A stretch of 64,000 nucleotides of DNA. Source: Anarhynchus alexandrinus (lineage: Eukaryota > Chordata > Aves > Charadriiformes > Charadriidae). Under the pieces are notes generated by a model. The model was given only the letters and a program-made list of their open reading frames with translations. It made no database searches and was not told the DNA's origin. The stretch spans positions 447,423 through 511,422 of the forward strand of contig VUYV01000332.1 in NCBI GenBank assembly GCA_008711295.1, read 5' to 3'. A program made the position numbers and the translations under genes. Shown piece after piece: positions 1 to 11,412 of the stretch; positions within the stretch are counted from its first letter, which is position 1; each line of letters begins with the position of its first letter.

Positions 1-1638
1 CATTGTGGGCCCAACTTCTTGCAGCTGGATAAACAGCGGTGGATAAAAGCTCTGTTGCCCCATGTGCACTGCGGCTGCTGCCGGCGCTATTTATGCAGAT
101 GAGGAGGTAGGATTGGAGGGTGTGGAGCAGGATGAGATGGTATGGAAGGTCCCTCTGCTTGTTGTTTGTGTGGCACTCTACAAGAGATTCGACTCTTTTC
201 CTCTTCCACGTGTCCTGCCTTTGTGGCTCACTGGCATACCTTCCGTTGCGTTGAAGCATTTTCTGTAGAAAGTGGGTCAGGCAAGATGACAATTACATTT
301 CCTAGGGAAATCACTGAAAACGTACTTGCTGAGTGTGAGTTGCAACTCAGAATTTAAGCACGTGGTGAGGCTGATCTGAATGTCACCTTGCAGCATGGGC
401 ATTGGGAAGCCAAAGCAGTGATGGTGGCATCTCTAGGTGAAACCAGAACTGAGCCCTACGTGTGCCAAACTCTGCTCTTGCCCGCGGAGCCCAAGCTCTC
501 CGCCAGTCAAGTAGCTGTGCATTACCAAGCTGAAATTTACTCTGTATGCGAGTGCAGAGCTCTATCATATGTCTTGTGGGTGGTGTGCTCTCCCAGCCTG
601 TGACCCACCTGCCAATATGTTAAGGCACTCTGCTCCGTGTTATTTTATCCTTTCCTACCACAGTCTGATTCCTACATAAGAAGTCATCTGCTGTCTTGTA
701 CCTCAAAGCCCTTCTGATGAGTTTGTGAAAAGCTGTTTCTGAATTTATTTTTTTTTTATTGTTGGGGTTTTTTTGTTTGTTTTTCTTTTTTTTTTTTTTT
801 TTTAATTGCACAGAGGTGTTATTGCTTGGACTTTTTTGTTTTCTTGCCAGATAATAGAAACAAACTGCAATGATGGTTATGGTTAGGAAAAATAATGTTG
901 CTGAAAAGGATGATTTTTAAAAACCATGTGATAGGCAGTGCTTCTGAAAGATGTAAAATAAATCCTTTTAATTAAAAGATTTTCTAAGCTATTGTAATTT
1001 AGAGTTTGTCAGAAAGAGAAGGATGTGTTTGGAATTCAGGCTCAGAAACTTGGGTTAAGTATGTTTGCCACGCTACTGTTTTAATAAAAATAATACACGC
1101 ATGAGTTAGTTATCATATGGTATACATTGGTGACTTATCCTTGCAATAATGTGTTATCATCTGATTTTTCTCCACTGCAACTGTATATTCACTTACTCTT
1201 GGCAAATTTTTACAATTTCAGGGTTTTTTTTTTCAGTCAGTTTTAAAATTAGCCTTAAAAATTGCAGTGCTACAGACTGGGAAGTTCAGCCAAGAGAGAG
1301 AACATAAAGCAATATTTTGTATCATTCTTGTTACTCTAAAAATAGATGCTAAAATTATGTTAAGAAATATGCAACATCTGGAATATTTCTCTGTAATCGT
1401 ATACAGCTACTAAAAACCTGCTTTTGAAGAACATCTTCAGCACAATTTCATCCAAGCTGTTTTCTTGAATCTTTCCTAAACTGTTTGCTTTTAAAAAAAT
1501 AGACCTATTTTAACATTTTGACACAATTTTTAGCAGTACAAGGGTTTGGTTGGTAAATAACAGGCAGTATAACTGATTTACAGCCTTGTGCCTCGTGCGA
1601 GACGTGAAGGACAGTACATTACTGGAAGAGAAACTCAC
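1..1638. other. unique non-coding DNA, no gene seen
   Basis: The first 600 bases are relatively GC-rich with scattered CpG, and the rest is AT-rich. There are T-rich homopolymer runs at about 747-805. The short open frames here (60-71 codons) overlap one another on both strands, have no recognisable domain and look like chance. A lysine-rich frame on the minus strand at 620-811 is just the translation of the T run. Confidence 0.6.
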
Positions 1639-1686
1639 CGTGTGTTGGTTCAGTCCTCTCTGCATCGCTCCTTCTGCCTCTTTTGG
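1639..1686 (-). other. candidate 48-nt exon, minus strand (splice-site evidence only)
   Basis: Read on the minus strand, a long pyrimidine tract ends in TTTTTTCAG directly before position 1686, and a consensus 5' splice site (ACG|GTGAGT) follows position 1639. The 48 nt between them are a whole number of codons. Two of three frames are open; phase 0 gives a peptide starting PKEAEGAMQRG. No family is recognised. The pyrimidine tract is also a simple A-rich repeat on the plus strand, so a chance match is quite possible. Confidence 0.17.
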
Positions 1687-1689
1687 CTG

Positions 1690-1718
1690 AAAAAAAAAAA
1701 AAGAAAAAAAGAAAAAAA
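1690..1718. repeat. A-rich simple repeat
   Basis: Runs of 7 to 13 A are interrupted by single G bases. On the minus strand this forms the pyrimidine tract of the candidate exon at 1639-1686. Confidence 0.85.
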
Positions 1719-3850
1719 TTCCCTTTAGTGTTCATACTTCATGGCAATTCAGAGGTCAGGCTCAGGTGACAAGCTTAGACAGCTTGGTCACCTGTTGCTT
1801 GTTAACGTGACATTTTGTGTCTTCAAATGGAATCTCGCCACCAGCATCCTCTTTTCTGGAGTAATGGAAGTGATGCACTCAGCTAAGTACAAAAACACCC
1901 AAGCTCCAAAATATGCCAGTCATGTAGTCTTGAAAATGTTGGGTTTGCTTTAGAAATGTAAGTGGGAATGCTCACGAAGAAGTTGCACCGAGGCAGTCTC
2001 TGAGAGCAATTGTTGCTTTTTTTTTGCAGAGAGATTTTCAAACTGGGTTTTGTTATTTAAAATGCCTTCTTTTCTTTGTTTTTTTTTTGCATTTTCTGAA
2101 GTTGTGATGTAATGGCAAGTAAGGAGACGCCGCCAATAAATGAAGATGGTGAATTTTCAGGAGCATGTATGCAACATATGTATTTCTTATTTTTGGTTTG
2201 CCTGAAAAATGCAATTTGACTGAGAAATTACATGGTTTATAATATAGGGATGCTAAGATTTCTGTTTGAAGAAGGCAAGATTTTGCTAAATATATAACAT
2301 GTTTCTGATTTCTGGCAAAAAACAAAAAAAGAGTATTATCTGCAGTTGTCGATGAAGTCTATAACTTCTGTTTTTGCCATATTTCATGAAATCAGCCTCT
2401 TAAAATTTGTGACACGAAGCACAGATCCAAATATATTTAGTGCAATAGTTAGCAGAAGCTAATGTGCTCTGTCAGAAAACTGAATCTCTTGATTTTTTGT
2501 GTGTGAAGTGATTATGGTGAGAGGGAATATGTTCAGACTACCCAGATGCAGAAAGTGGAAACATCAGATTAAAATGAGAGCATTATTTCTCTAAAGAATT
2601 ATTATGAAAATATTTGAGAGAGGCCACTTCACAGCCAAAACATATGCTTAACTTCAATAAATACTAGATTTCAAGCTTATTAAGATCCATCTAATCATCC
2701 TGTTTTTAGTTGGCACTTCTGATTACAACAGTAATTTGTTCCTGGTGTTGATCTCAAGTACTGTAGACCAGCTTTGCAGAAACAGCTCCCAAACAAGTAC
2801 TGGGGTCCTTTTTGTGTCACTTAAACCTGCTGTTGATTTGTTGCTGGTATTTTTACAGAAGCTTTCAGAACTCTAATACAGTGAATATGGGGGGGGGAAA
2901 AATAGAATATGCCAGATCAAGATACAGAAAATTTAAAAACAGTAGCATGAGTTTAACACTCCTAAATTTGATTTCCCCGTATCAGTTTTTCATATGCCTT
3001 CATGAGAAAAGAAAATTATTATTTTTTTCCAAATTAGGAAGAAACTTTATTTTTCTTCTTCGGGACTTAATTTCCTTACTATCACAATATGTGAACCAAA
3101 TCCTTAGTTTAACAATTCCTAGCAAATAATTGCAAACCAAATGAAGGAGCAAGATTATATCAAATAATGCAAGGAATGAGCATACAGCTTGCACACAAAA
3201 CAGCAGCAAGATGCAGGAACAAAAAAGTATCGATATAGAGCAATCAATGCTGTAGACAATATCTTTTAAATCTATCATGCTGCCTTTTGCCCTTTATATT
3301 AAGTCAAAAGGAAGGGGCTATAATGAATGAGCATGTCTTTATTCTCGTCGGCAACAGTTCTGTAGGAAACCTGGCAATATGACATTTAACGTGATTAATT
3401 CTGGGTTGTAGCTCTGGTTTATTTTTTTCCCATGTACATGCATAAACAGTTATTAATTAAAAAAAAAAAAAAAAACAAACAATATAAATTGAGAGTATTT
3501 CCAAAAGTTATACTGCAAGATAGACTCAAAAATAAAAGGTTAATTGTGTATTTTCAGTAATATATGTTTTATATTTTCACATTTATCTTTTGTCTCCCTT
3601 TTAAAATATGGTTTACTAAACTGAAAGTGCTGAGGATTGTGAATGCAACGCTGGTCGGTATATATCTAGCTTCTTAACAGGTTCCCTACATTAAAAATAA
3701 CACATAACTGAAAGAAATCTCTAGATATTAGAACAAACCATGAAGTATAATGTGTAAAACTTTGATATTTTTTCTTCCTTCGTATCAGAAGGGGGCACTA
3801 GTGATCCATTATAAATAGGCAGTGTGACATTGCTTTTGTTGTGCCATATT

Positions 3851-3876
3851 TAATAATAATAATAATAATGATAATA
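3851..3876. repeat. (TAA)n microsatellite
   Basis: About seven consecutive TAA/AAT units are followed by an imperfect ATAATATAAT tail. Confidence 0.9.
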
Positions 3877-5370
3877 TAATTTCCCCATTTAATATTGAGG
3901 GCATTTGTGTGCATAATTAAGATTATAAATATATAATGGTAATTCAAAAAGTTAAATAATTAATAGATTTTATGTAAATATTATCTGTTGTCTCTCATTG
4001 TCTTTTTATATTATTATTGAAATTCCATTCTTACAGTTCACTTACTGTCTGTAAAAATCAACTAATGCTGATTATTTAATACCTAATTTTGGTGATTTCT
4101 AGTGTAAAGGAGGTGAATTCTAATTGTAAAGGATCTTGATAATGTCAGTTAAATATATTCCTGGAAAAGGCAGAAATTTAGATCCCACTGTTACAAAAGC
4201 CATATATGTATGTTGAGATTTAAATTATCTTATAGTTATTACAACAAAGAAAATGTGTTAAGTATTCATATAATAATATTTGTGTTTTTTCATATTAAAT
4301 TAAATGGATGGGAAAATATTCTTTATCATGATGCTTACTTGGTTTTTCTTGTTGGCTTATATGATCCCGTACATTTTAGCAGATTTGTTAGTATTGCTTT
4401 GGCCTATAAACTGAGGTCAAGATGAGGTGGCTTTGCCATTTCATAGAATCAACTTTGGTATGTGAGCTATGTGAGCAAGAAAAAGCGATGAACAATAATA
4501 TGGTTTCTATTCTTTGTCCTCATTTTCTCGCTGTCTATAGAATAAAAACTGGCAGAGTGCGTGAAACTGCAAAAAATATAAAAGTCAGTAACAGCAGGAA
4601 AACCAGCTGAATTTTTGATTTTAAGGTTGTGGAGTGATACTATATTGTAATAAAATACCTACTTATTAGATATGTAGATGGCAGCATTTGTAAAATAGTG
4701 TCTACCCACAGATAATTAGATGCTCTTTTGAAATGTCCACTATTATTTTCATGTATAGAAATGAGGGTCAATGAGGAGTGGAATTTAACAGTCAGTAAAT
4801 TGAGTCAAGTTCCACACATGAAAAATACAATATCTGTAAATGTTTTACGACATTAAAATAGGTGCAAATATGAATTGTCCAAAATATAAAATGTTATTTA
4901 GGGCCAAAATAGTTTTCATTAAAATTATTTGCAAGTTATCAGCCAGTTGCTGCGTTCATTTACTCAAGTGTAAATCCAGGATTTTCTTTGTTCAAAGTAC
5001 AATTAAATCCTAAAATGGCAGTGAGAAGAAAGGTTCTTTGCACCTTAAAGGCAACTTCAAGGTATATATTCATGAGTATAGATAAGTGCTTTATGTGTGC
5101 ATATAACCAGGCATTTTTCAAACAAAATTGTACTTTTTCATGCAGGAAACTGTAGTCATTCTAGAACAGCCATTTAATCCAACCAAGCACATACCTGACC
5201 TCATACCCTTGAATCTTAGGTTCTTTTATTTCAATTTTCCTAACACCAGTTGTCCTTTCCAGATAATTATCTATGAAAGTTACTGGCAGGATAACTGGAA
5301 ACCCATTGTTTTCTAATGAGGGAACCTGTCTGAAGATCTCCTGTCCAGCGTGCCATTCTTTAGTGAAATC

Positions 5371-5393
5371 TTTTTTTTTTTTTTTTTTTTTTN
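5371..5393. repeat. poly-T run ending in an assembly N
   Basis: Twenty-two consecutive T end in a single N at 5393. The N marks an unresolved homopolymer length or a joined gap, so any reading frame across it is unreliable. Confidence 0.9.
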
Positions 5394-6784
5394 AGGCAAG
5401 CTACCAGTGTAGTTTTTCTGCAGGAGGTGTCTGTTTTGCATTATCTCCACTCACTGAATTGACTGTACTTTTATCCACCTTAGCTATACCTTATTGATAG
5501 TGGTAGCAGTGTAGCTACAGAAATGTGGAGCTTGGAATAGACTTCAGAATGTTTTTGAGAAGCTGAATAAGTAGGTATATAGATTAGCACCTCATGAATT
5601 ATCTAGTCTAGTCCCCTGCCTATGCTGAGTTCCAGGCCTTTTGGCTTTTGCTGCCATCAATACTTGAATTTGAAGCTTTACGTCACAGTAGGAAACTAGA
5701 GAGCCTACAAACTGCCTCAGCTTATTTCAGTAATCACTGATTTTGAAGCTTAGTTGGTATTGGTTCAAATGTCACCATTCTTAACTGGTTTTGTGTTTGG
5801 TCATTTCAGCTGAAATATTTATTACTTGGCACAGTGGTAAATATTAGGACCGCATTGGAATTGGCTTCTTAATGAGGGCAACTTGACCTTCAAACAGAGA
5901 AAAACATGGTTGTGTTACTTATCTAAACTATCACTTGTAAAGTCAGAATGAGCAATTTTTCATGAGAGGCTGTTTGTCTTTTACATTCCTTATTACTCTT
6001 TAATTTTACTTCATTTAATTATCCCTGAATGAACTCATTTGTATCTATTAATCCACAAAGTCAAAACTACTTAGGTATATAAAACAATAAAAAATGTATT
6101 GACTATTATTCTATTTTTTTCCTGCTGGAATGAAAAAGGCATGCTTATAACTGTCCAGCATGAGTAGATACCGGTTCTTTTTGTACTAAACAGGCAGAGA
6201 TTGTTCAGAGAGGCAGAGGCATGTCTGCACACTTCTCCTTCCTTCTCCCTTCAGTTGAACCTTTTCTCTACTCTAATGTTGATTTAAAAATCACCATTAT
6301 GGTTCCCCTTTTCCTCAAATTCTTTCCCCATCTTTTCCTGATGAAGGAGATTTTTTGAAGAATTGTCTTTCAGGTCTTGGAATTAAATTAGTTTCATGCC
6401 TGTGAAAGGACAAAACCTGCAAATGACACTTATGTGTTCATACACCAATAAGTATCTCTGGCACAGTAGCTTCTTATTGTCGTTATAAAAAGCTTTGATA
6501 TACTAAAGAGACGGTAGTATTCAGGTGTCCAAAGCCATACTGGGCTTAAATTTAACATCAAGAATCTGACTGTAGAATACTGGGGTTTACAGATACAATA
6601 TCTGAAATACTTCATGTATTATGAAATTTCAAATTTATTCCAGTGAAAAGCATAACTTTGTATTTATTTTTATTATACCATTTGCAATTACTACAGAATC
6701 CAGAATTAAATAACCCCAGGACACAAAAGTCTTCACTTCAGAAGGTGAGATTGTCACTTAGTACACAAGATTTTGATGAAGGCA

Positions 6785-6867
6785 GAATAGAATAGGATAG
6801 ACTAGAATAGGATAGAGTAGACTATTTCAGTTGGAAGGGACCTACAACGATCACCTAGTCCAACAGC
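6785..6867 (-). mobile_element. CR1 3'-end fragment (about 80 bp)
   Basis: A GAATA-type tail (AGAATAGAATAGGATAG...) runs into TTCAGTTGGAAGGGACC and then CTAGTCCAAC. This is the reverse complement of a typical avian CR1 3' end. The element lies on the minus strand with its 3' end at the left. It is extremely 5'-truncated and breaks off right after CCAACA. Confidence 0.85.
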
Positions 6868-7667
6868 AAAAGTGAAAACCAGATATTAATCATATTTGCA
6901 GTGATGTAAATTTACTTCACTGAAATTTCTGGAGTTATTCCACATTGCAATGTGGAATATATGTGTAATATGTAACAATAGCAATCATCACTTAATTACG
7001 CCAGCTCTTAAACTGACAGGAAAAACAGAGTCAATGAAGATATCTTATGTGCACTTGAACCGAAAGAACTAACTGGTTTGTAACTCGCCAATCTCAAAGT
7101 CGCAACGAGCACTTACACTTTATGAAAACGGGCTGTCAAAAAAGCTACCTGATTCAGGGGAGCATTAAGAAGATGAGAAAAAGATTTGTAGTTGTATCTC
7201 CCCATTTTGTTTGTGTAGGTCAATAAGCAAGGCACTTAAAATGATAAGTATGTTTAACTTAATTCAAATAGCTGAATTTGAGCAAGCAGCTAATTTCAAA
7301 GTGTAGCGTAATAGCTGGAAGAGATTTAGAGATTAAGTATCCTTAAACTTGGTTGAGTTGGAACTGCAGAACCCTTCAAATTTTGGTATTTGCACTGATC
7401 AATCACTATGGAAAGAATTCAAATTTTCATATTGAGGTCATCATCGCAGGGAAGGAAAAGTACAGCTTGTTTTCACAAGCCGTCCTTCAGTTTTATGCTA
7501 AATATACAGGAAAGTCTGATCAGTCAGTACTTTTAAGAGTCTTAGTTATAAACACAAAAAACACTATTCTCTCCCTTTGTGCAGTGGCATTCATTAATCA
7601 CAAAGTGGTTTATGTTCTTTTTGTGTATTATAGAATTTTTATTGGTTTTGTTTTGCAGAGTTAAATA

Positions 7668-7735
7668 AAGCTTACAGAGAAGTTATTCGACATTTTTCCA
7701 AGGTCACATAGACAGTCAATGAGCATAAGGAGTCT
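7668..7735 (+). mobile_element. possible ancient MIR SINE fragment
   Basis: The sequence ACAGAGAAGTTATTCGACAT followed by CCAAGGTCACATAGACAG resembles, by memory, the MIR core region (CAGAGAGGTTAAGTGACTTG then CCAAGGTCACACAGCTAG). The match is short and diverged. It needs a repeat-library alignment and may be coincidental. Confidence 0.4.
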
Positions 7736-10409
7736 CTTATGGTTCCCTGATCACCTTTTTCAACCCTACAGTTATTGCACTTACTCTAACCTCTTGGTTA
7801 ACTTGTCAAGTCATGAAACACCTCCCTTAAATTTGTCTCACAGATCATACACTTCCATGACCCTTCTTGCATTTCTGGAAACTTGAAAGTTTTCTGATTG
7901 TGATCACTTTCCTCCTCCCAAAACTCAACAGCCTCAGGAAGATTACACGGTTGTTCAAAAGAATAAGGGACTTATAAGATTAGAAGGAGTTTGGCCCTCA
8001 AAATAATTTCCTGGTTTTGGAAAAAAAAAAAAAAGGAAATATTTTTTCAAACAGATTACATCCAGAAAGAAATATGATTTGCAACTTTTTCTCTAGTTTC
8101 AGAAAAGAGGTGATTTCAATGCAGTGAAACATCAGAAAATTTTCATTGACAGTACTTCTTATGCAAATATTCTTAATGGGCTTGTTGCTTTTGTGAAGAT
8201 TCTGGCCTTAATATGAAGTTACTGTGTTTCTTTAATTGGCAGCTGAAATGCTATTGTTAATGCTGCTTGTTTGGGGTTTTTTTTGAGGAATGTTGTTGAT
8301 ATTGTTTCTTTCTCTGTGATATATTGCTTGTATATATGGTACCTATTGTACTCCTATTTCTACGCACAAGGCTTTGGGTATTTTTCTTTTCTTTTGAAGG
8401 CCTGTGACTGATAGCTAGTTGAGAGCTCGAATACAGACAGGTTCAAGAGAAATGGACTGGAATTTTTGAGTTGGCTACATTGTTTTGAACATGAGACAAA
8501 GCAGAGAGAAGAAATAAGATAAGACTTTGATGTTTTGTTGTGGACTTTTCTTTCTTCTCTGTTTTCCTTTTCCAATTGTTTCACAGAATGAAGTCAACTA
8601 AAACTGCAAACCTGGAAAGGATGTTCTGCATTCTGTAAAATGGCTTTTAAAAAACCCATAACTCCATAATTTCAATGTCTTCCTCATAAAATGTGCTCAT
8701 CTGGGAACTGAATGGTTTGTTCTTCAGAGTGGTAGAGAGAACATGTGGTGGATCCCATGGTCCAAGTTCCTCATCTCTGTTCCTGTCTTGACTCAAGTCA
8801 TCATCAGTACTGAACTTTCTGCAGACCTAATCTTTCCTTCAGTAGATGTGGCAGTGAAGCTTCTGAAGGACATATTAACATCAGAGTTTTCAGGTTTGAT
8901 TATCGAGTTGGCAGCCATAAGGTCTATATGTAAAGCTGCTATTCAGCTTTCATCATAAACTTGTCTTTACACTTAATATGTAACTGCATCAAAATTTCCC
9001 TTTAGATTTTGATCCTTTATTGGTCTTATCTCAAATCCTTTTTTGCTAGATTCCAATAAAACATTATCACTGGAATCTTAGTCTTCAAAAATTGGTGGGT
9101 GCATGTGAGCAAAGCAAACACATTTAGACTCTGGCTTTATAAAGTGTTGAACAACTTTATACACCAGCCCAGACTGGTGAAACTCCACAAGGTAAGATCT
9201 TTCCAAGAATATTAATGCTGACCGCTGCTGACTGGAACCCTTCCTGAATTTTCATCAAACCAAGTTTATAACTGACTGCTTTTGACCAAAACTCTTTTCC
9301 GTACAGGACCCAAGTGGGCTTTCAGCTCTGCCACAGAAATCCACTAAAATATAAGCAGAGTAAATCAGATTGAACTGTTAAGAAATTGCTTTTCTTTGAC
9401 AATTACATATTGTTACTATTTTGCTTTCTGCTTCTCTATTTCTGTGCACCCAGAAATAGCTTCAGGGCTTCAGGTCTCCAGGACAAAGGGAGAAGATGTA
9501 GTGGTGATAAGGTGATGACTTGCTAAGTAGAGTCTGAAAGCACTAGGAAGAAAGCTTGTTAGTTTTGATTAGCATACAAGGAAGAGAAAAATAAGTATTC
9601 ACAGGTTATGGGAATGGGAGGGAACTGCTAGTGGACAATACTAGGAAAATTATGTGGCACTATTTCATTGTGAATAAGTGGCCCTCATCATTACAAATCT
9701 TGACATTCTTACATAGTAAGCGTAGTTAAAGATTTTGAATATGTGTGGCTTGGCTGGTAAAGTCTTAAGACAAATGTGGTTTAGAAGCTTTATTAAAGGT
9801 ACATAAAAATAATTTCAGTCATTGAAAATGTAAAGCTTTAATAAAATATATAAAGCTAGAAGGCTTTATCACCTTTCTTTATCACCTTTCTCTTCTAATG
9901 CCAGGACTTCTTGTCAGTTGTTTTTTTTTCAGCAGTTTCTTTGTGAGGGGAAACATCCCATTTGACAGCCTTTTGGATGACATTAAGAGATGGGAATAGC
10001 TTTCCTTAATGAGTAAAAACTAGTTGAGAAGGGCTGGGGTTGCTCATACTTCTATTGATCTCTGACTATTTCCCTGCGAAAAATATATGACATGTATGTA
10101 AAAATGAAAAGAACTGCAAAACCAGAAGATACAGCTTTGGTTTTGCATGTTGATATTTATTTCCAACAATGTTCCTTTGGAAAGACAAAAGAAGTACATG
10201 GGTTTTATTATGTGTTCAAGGGATATGGCATATTTCGACCATTTCCAGGCTTCTAGCTACCTTTTCAGTTTCAGGATCACTGTAAGTGGTGCAGAAGAAC
10301 AGCTCAAGTGGATTTTTATTACAAAGCAAAAAAAGAAAAGAAGTGATGTGGGGAAGGAGAAATAACATGACAACAGAAATGCAAGTCTCACTGTCCAGGT
10401 GAATTTCAG

Positions 10410-10471
10410 GAATTAGTCATGGCCAGTGGAATTAATGGGTCACCGGGAGTCTTCTTTCTGACTTATCACAG
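10410..10471 (+). other. weak candidate exon ending at a consensus 5' splice site
   Basis: The frame is open through ELVMASGINGSPGVFF and ends at CACAG|GTAAGT, a perfect 5' splice-site match. The 3' splice site proposed at GAATTTCAG has a poor pyrimidine tract, and the frame is also open upstream of it. No protein family is recognised. Confidence 0.1.
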
Positions 10472-10611
10472 GTAAGTTTTCAGGATCTCGGTGCTAAAGC
10501 GGAAGAGATGCTGTGGTGGTTCCCTTGTGATAGCCATTATTTCAGTAAGGCTCTTATTTTTAGTTTCCTGTCTCAGCTCTGGTAACAGACAACTAATTCT
10601 CATATTAGATT

Positions 10612-11412
10612 ATAGAATCATAGAATCATCGTAGAATCATAGAATTTTTATGGCTGGAAAAGACCTATAAAATCATCAAGTCCAACCATTAGATAACTCT
10701 ACCAGGCCCACTTCTAAACCATGTCCCTGAGCACCATATCCAGACAGCTTTTAAACACATCCAAGGATGGCAACTCAACCACTTCCTTGGGCAGCCTGTC
10801 CCAGTCTCTGATAACCCTTTCAGAGTAGAAGTTTTTCCTAATGTCTAACCTAAACCTCCAATGGAGCAACTTGAGGCCATTTCCTCTTGTCCTATCAGTT
10901 GTAACTTGTGAGAAGAGACCAACGCCCACCTCTCCACACCCTCCTTTTAGGTAGTTGTAGAGAGCAGTAAGGTCTCCCCTCAGCGTCCTTTTCTTCAGAC
11001 TAAACAACCCCAGTTCCCTCAGCCGCTCCTCATCAGACTTGTTCTCAAGACCCTTCATCAGCTCCGTTGCCCTTCTCTGGACCCTCTCCAGCACCTCAAT
11101 GTCCTTCTTATACTGTGGCGCCCAAAATTGAACACAGAACTCAAGGTGTGGCCTCACCAGTGCTGAGTACAGTGGGACAATCACTTCTCTGGTCCTGCTG
11201 GCCACACTATTCCTGCTACAGGCCAGGATGCCATTGGCCTTCTTGGCCACCCGGGTACACTGCTGGCTCATGTTCAGCCGGCTGTTGACCAACACCCCCA
11301 GGCCCTTTTCCACCGAGCAGCTTTCCAACCACTCTGCCCAAAGCCTGTAGTGTCCATGGGATTGGTATGACCCAAGGGCAGGACCTGGCACTTGGCCTTG
11401 TTGAACCTCATA
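10612..11412 (-). mobile_element. CR1 retrotransposon, 5'-truncated, about 800 bp
   Basis: The left edge is TAGAATCATAGAATC..., the reverse complement of the CR1 3' repeat. It is followed by continuous CR1 sequence up to CTTGGCCTTGTTGAACCTCA, where the element stops. It lies on the minus strand with its 5' truncation at the right. It keeps a long open segment of ORF2 and no frameshift is apparent over most of its length, so it is among the better preserved copies here. Confidence 0.95.
10714..11391 (-). pseudogene. CR1 ORF2 C-terminal fragment, 225 codons open
   Basis: This is the C-terminal part of the CR1 ORF2 protein, the region after the reverse transcriptase catalytic core. It shows CR1 signatures in order: [92 protein letters not shown] and [12 protein letters not shown]. 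The catalytic FADD motif, the rest of the RT and the endonuclease domain lie upstream and are missing through 5' truncation, so the fragment cannot retrotranspose. The frame has no stop over 225 codons. The first residues are simply the first in-frame Met inside the truncated copy, not a native start. Confidence 0.9.

Larger units (their letters stand above)
1719..6784. other. AT-rich unique DNA, no gene seen
   Basis: This stretch holds many short A/T runs, such as poly-A at about 3461-3475, and weak chance ORFs up to 105 codons (for example 2812-3129). None of those ORFs has a recognisable domain. Around 5570-5645 a few words resemble very old CR1 3' sequence, but too weakly to call. Confidence 0.55.
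6868..10611. other. AT-rich unique DNA, no gene seen
   Basis: Apart from the MIR-like fragment at about 7668 and the exon-like island at 10410, nothing here is recognisable. Open frames such as 7353-7664 (103 codons) and 8743-8958 carry no identifiable motif. Confidence 0.55.

Noticed and set aside
620..811. Lysine-rich minus-strand ORF
   Set aside because: Translation of a poly-T run.
5570..5645. Possible very old CR1 3' end (ATCTAGTCTAGTCCCCTGCC)
   Set aside because: Too short and diverged to separate from chance by eye.
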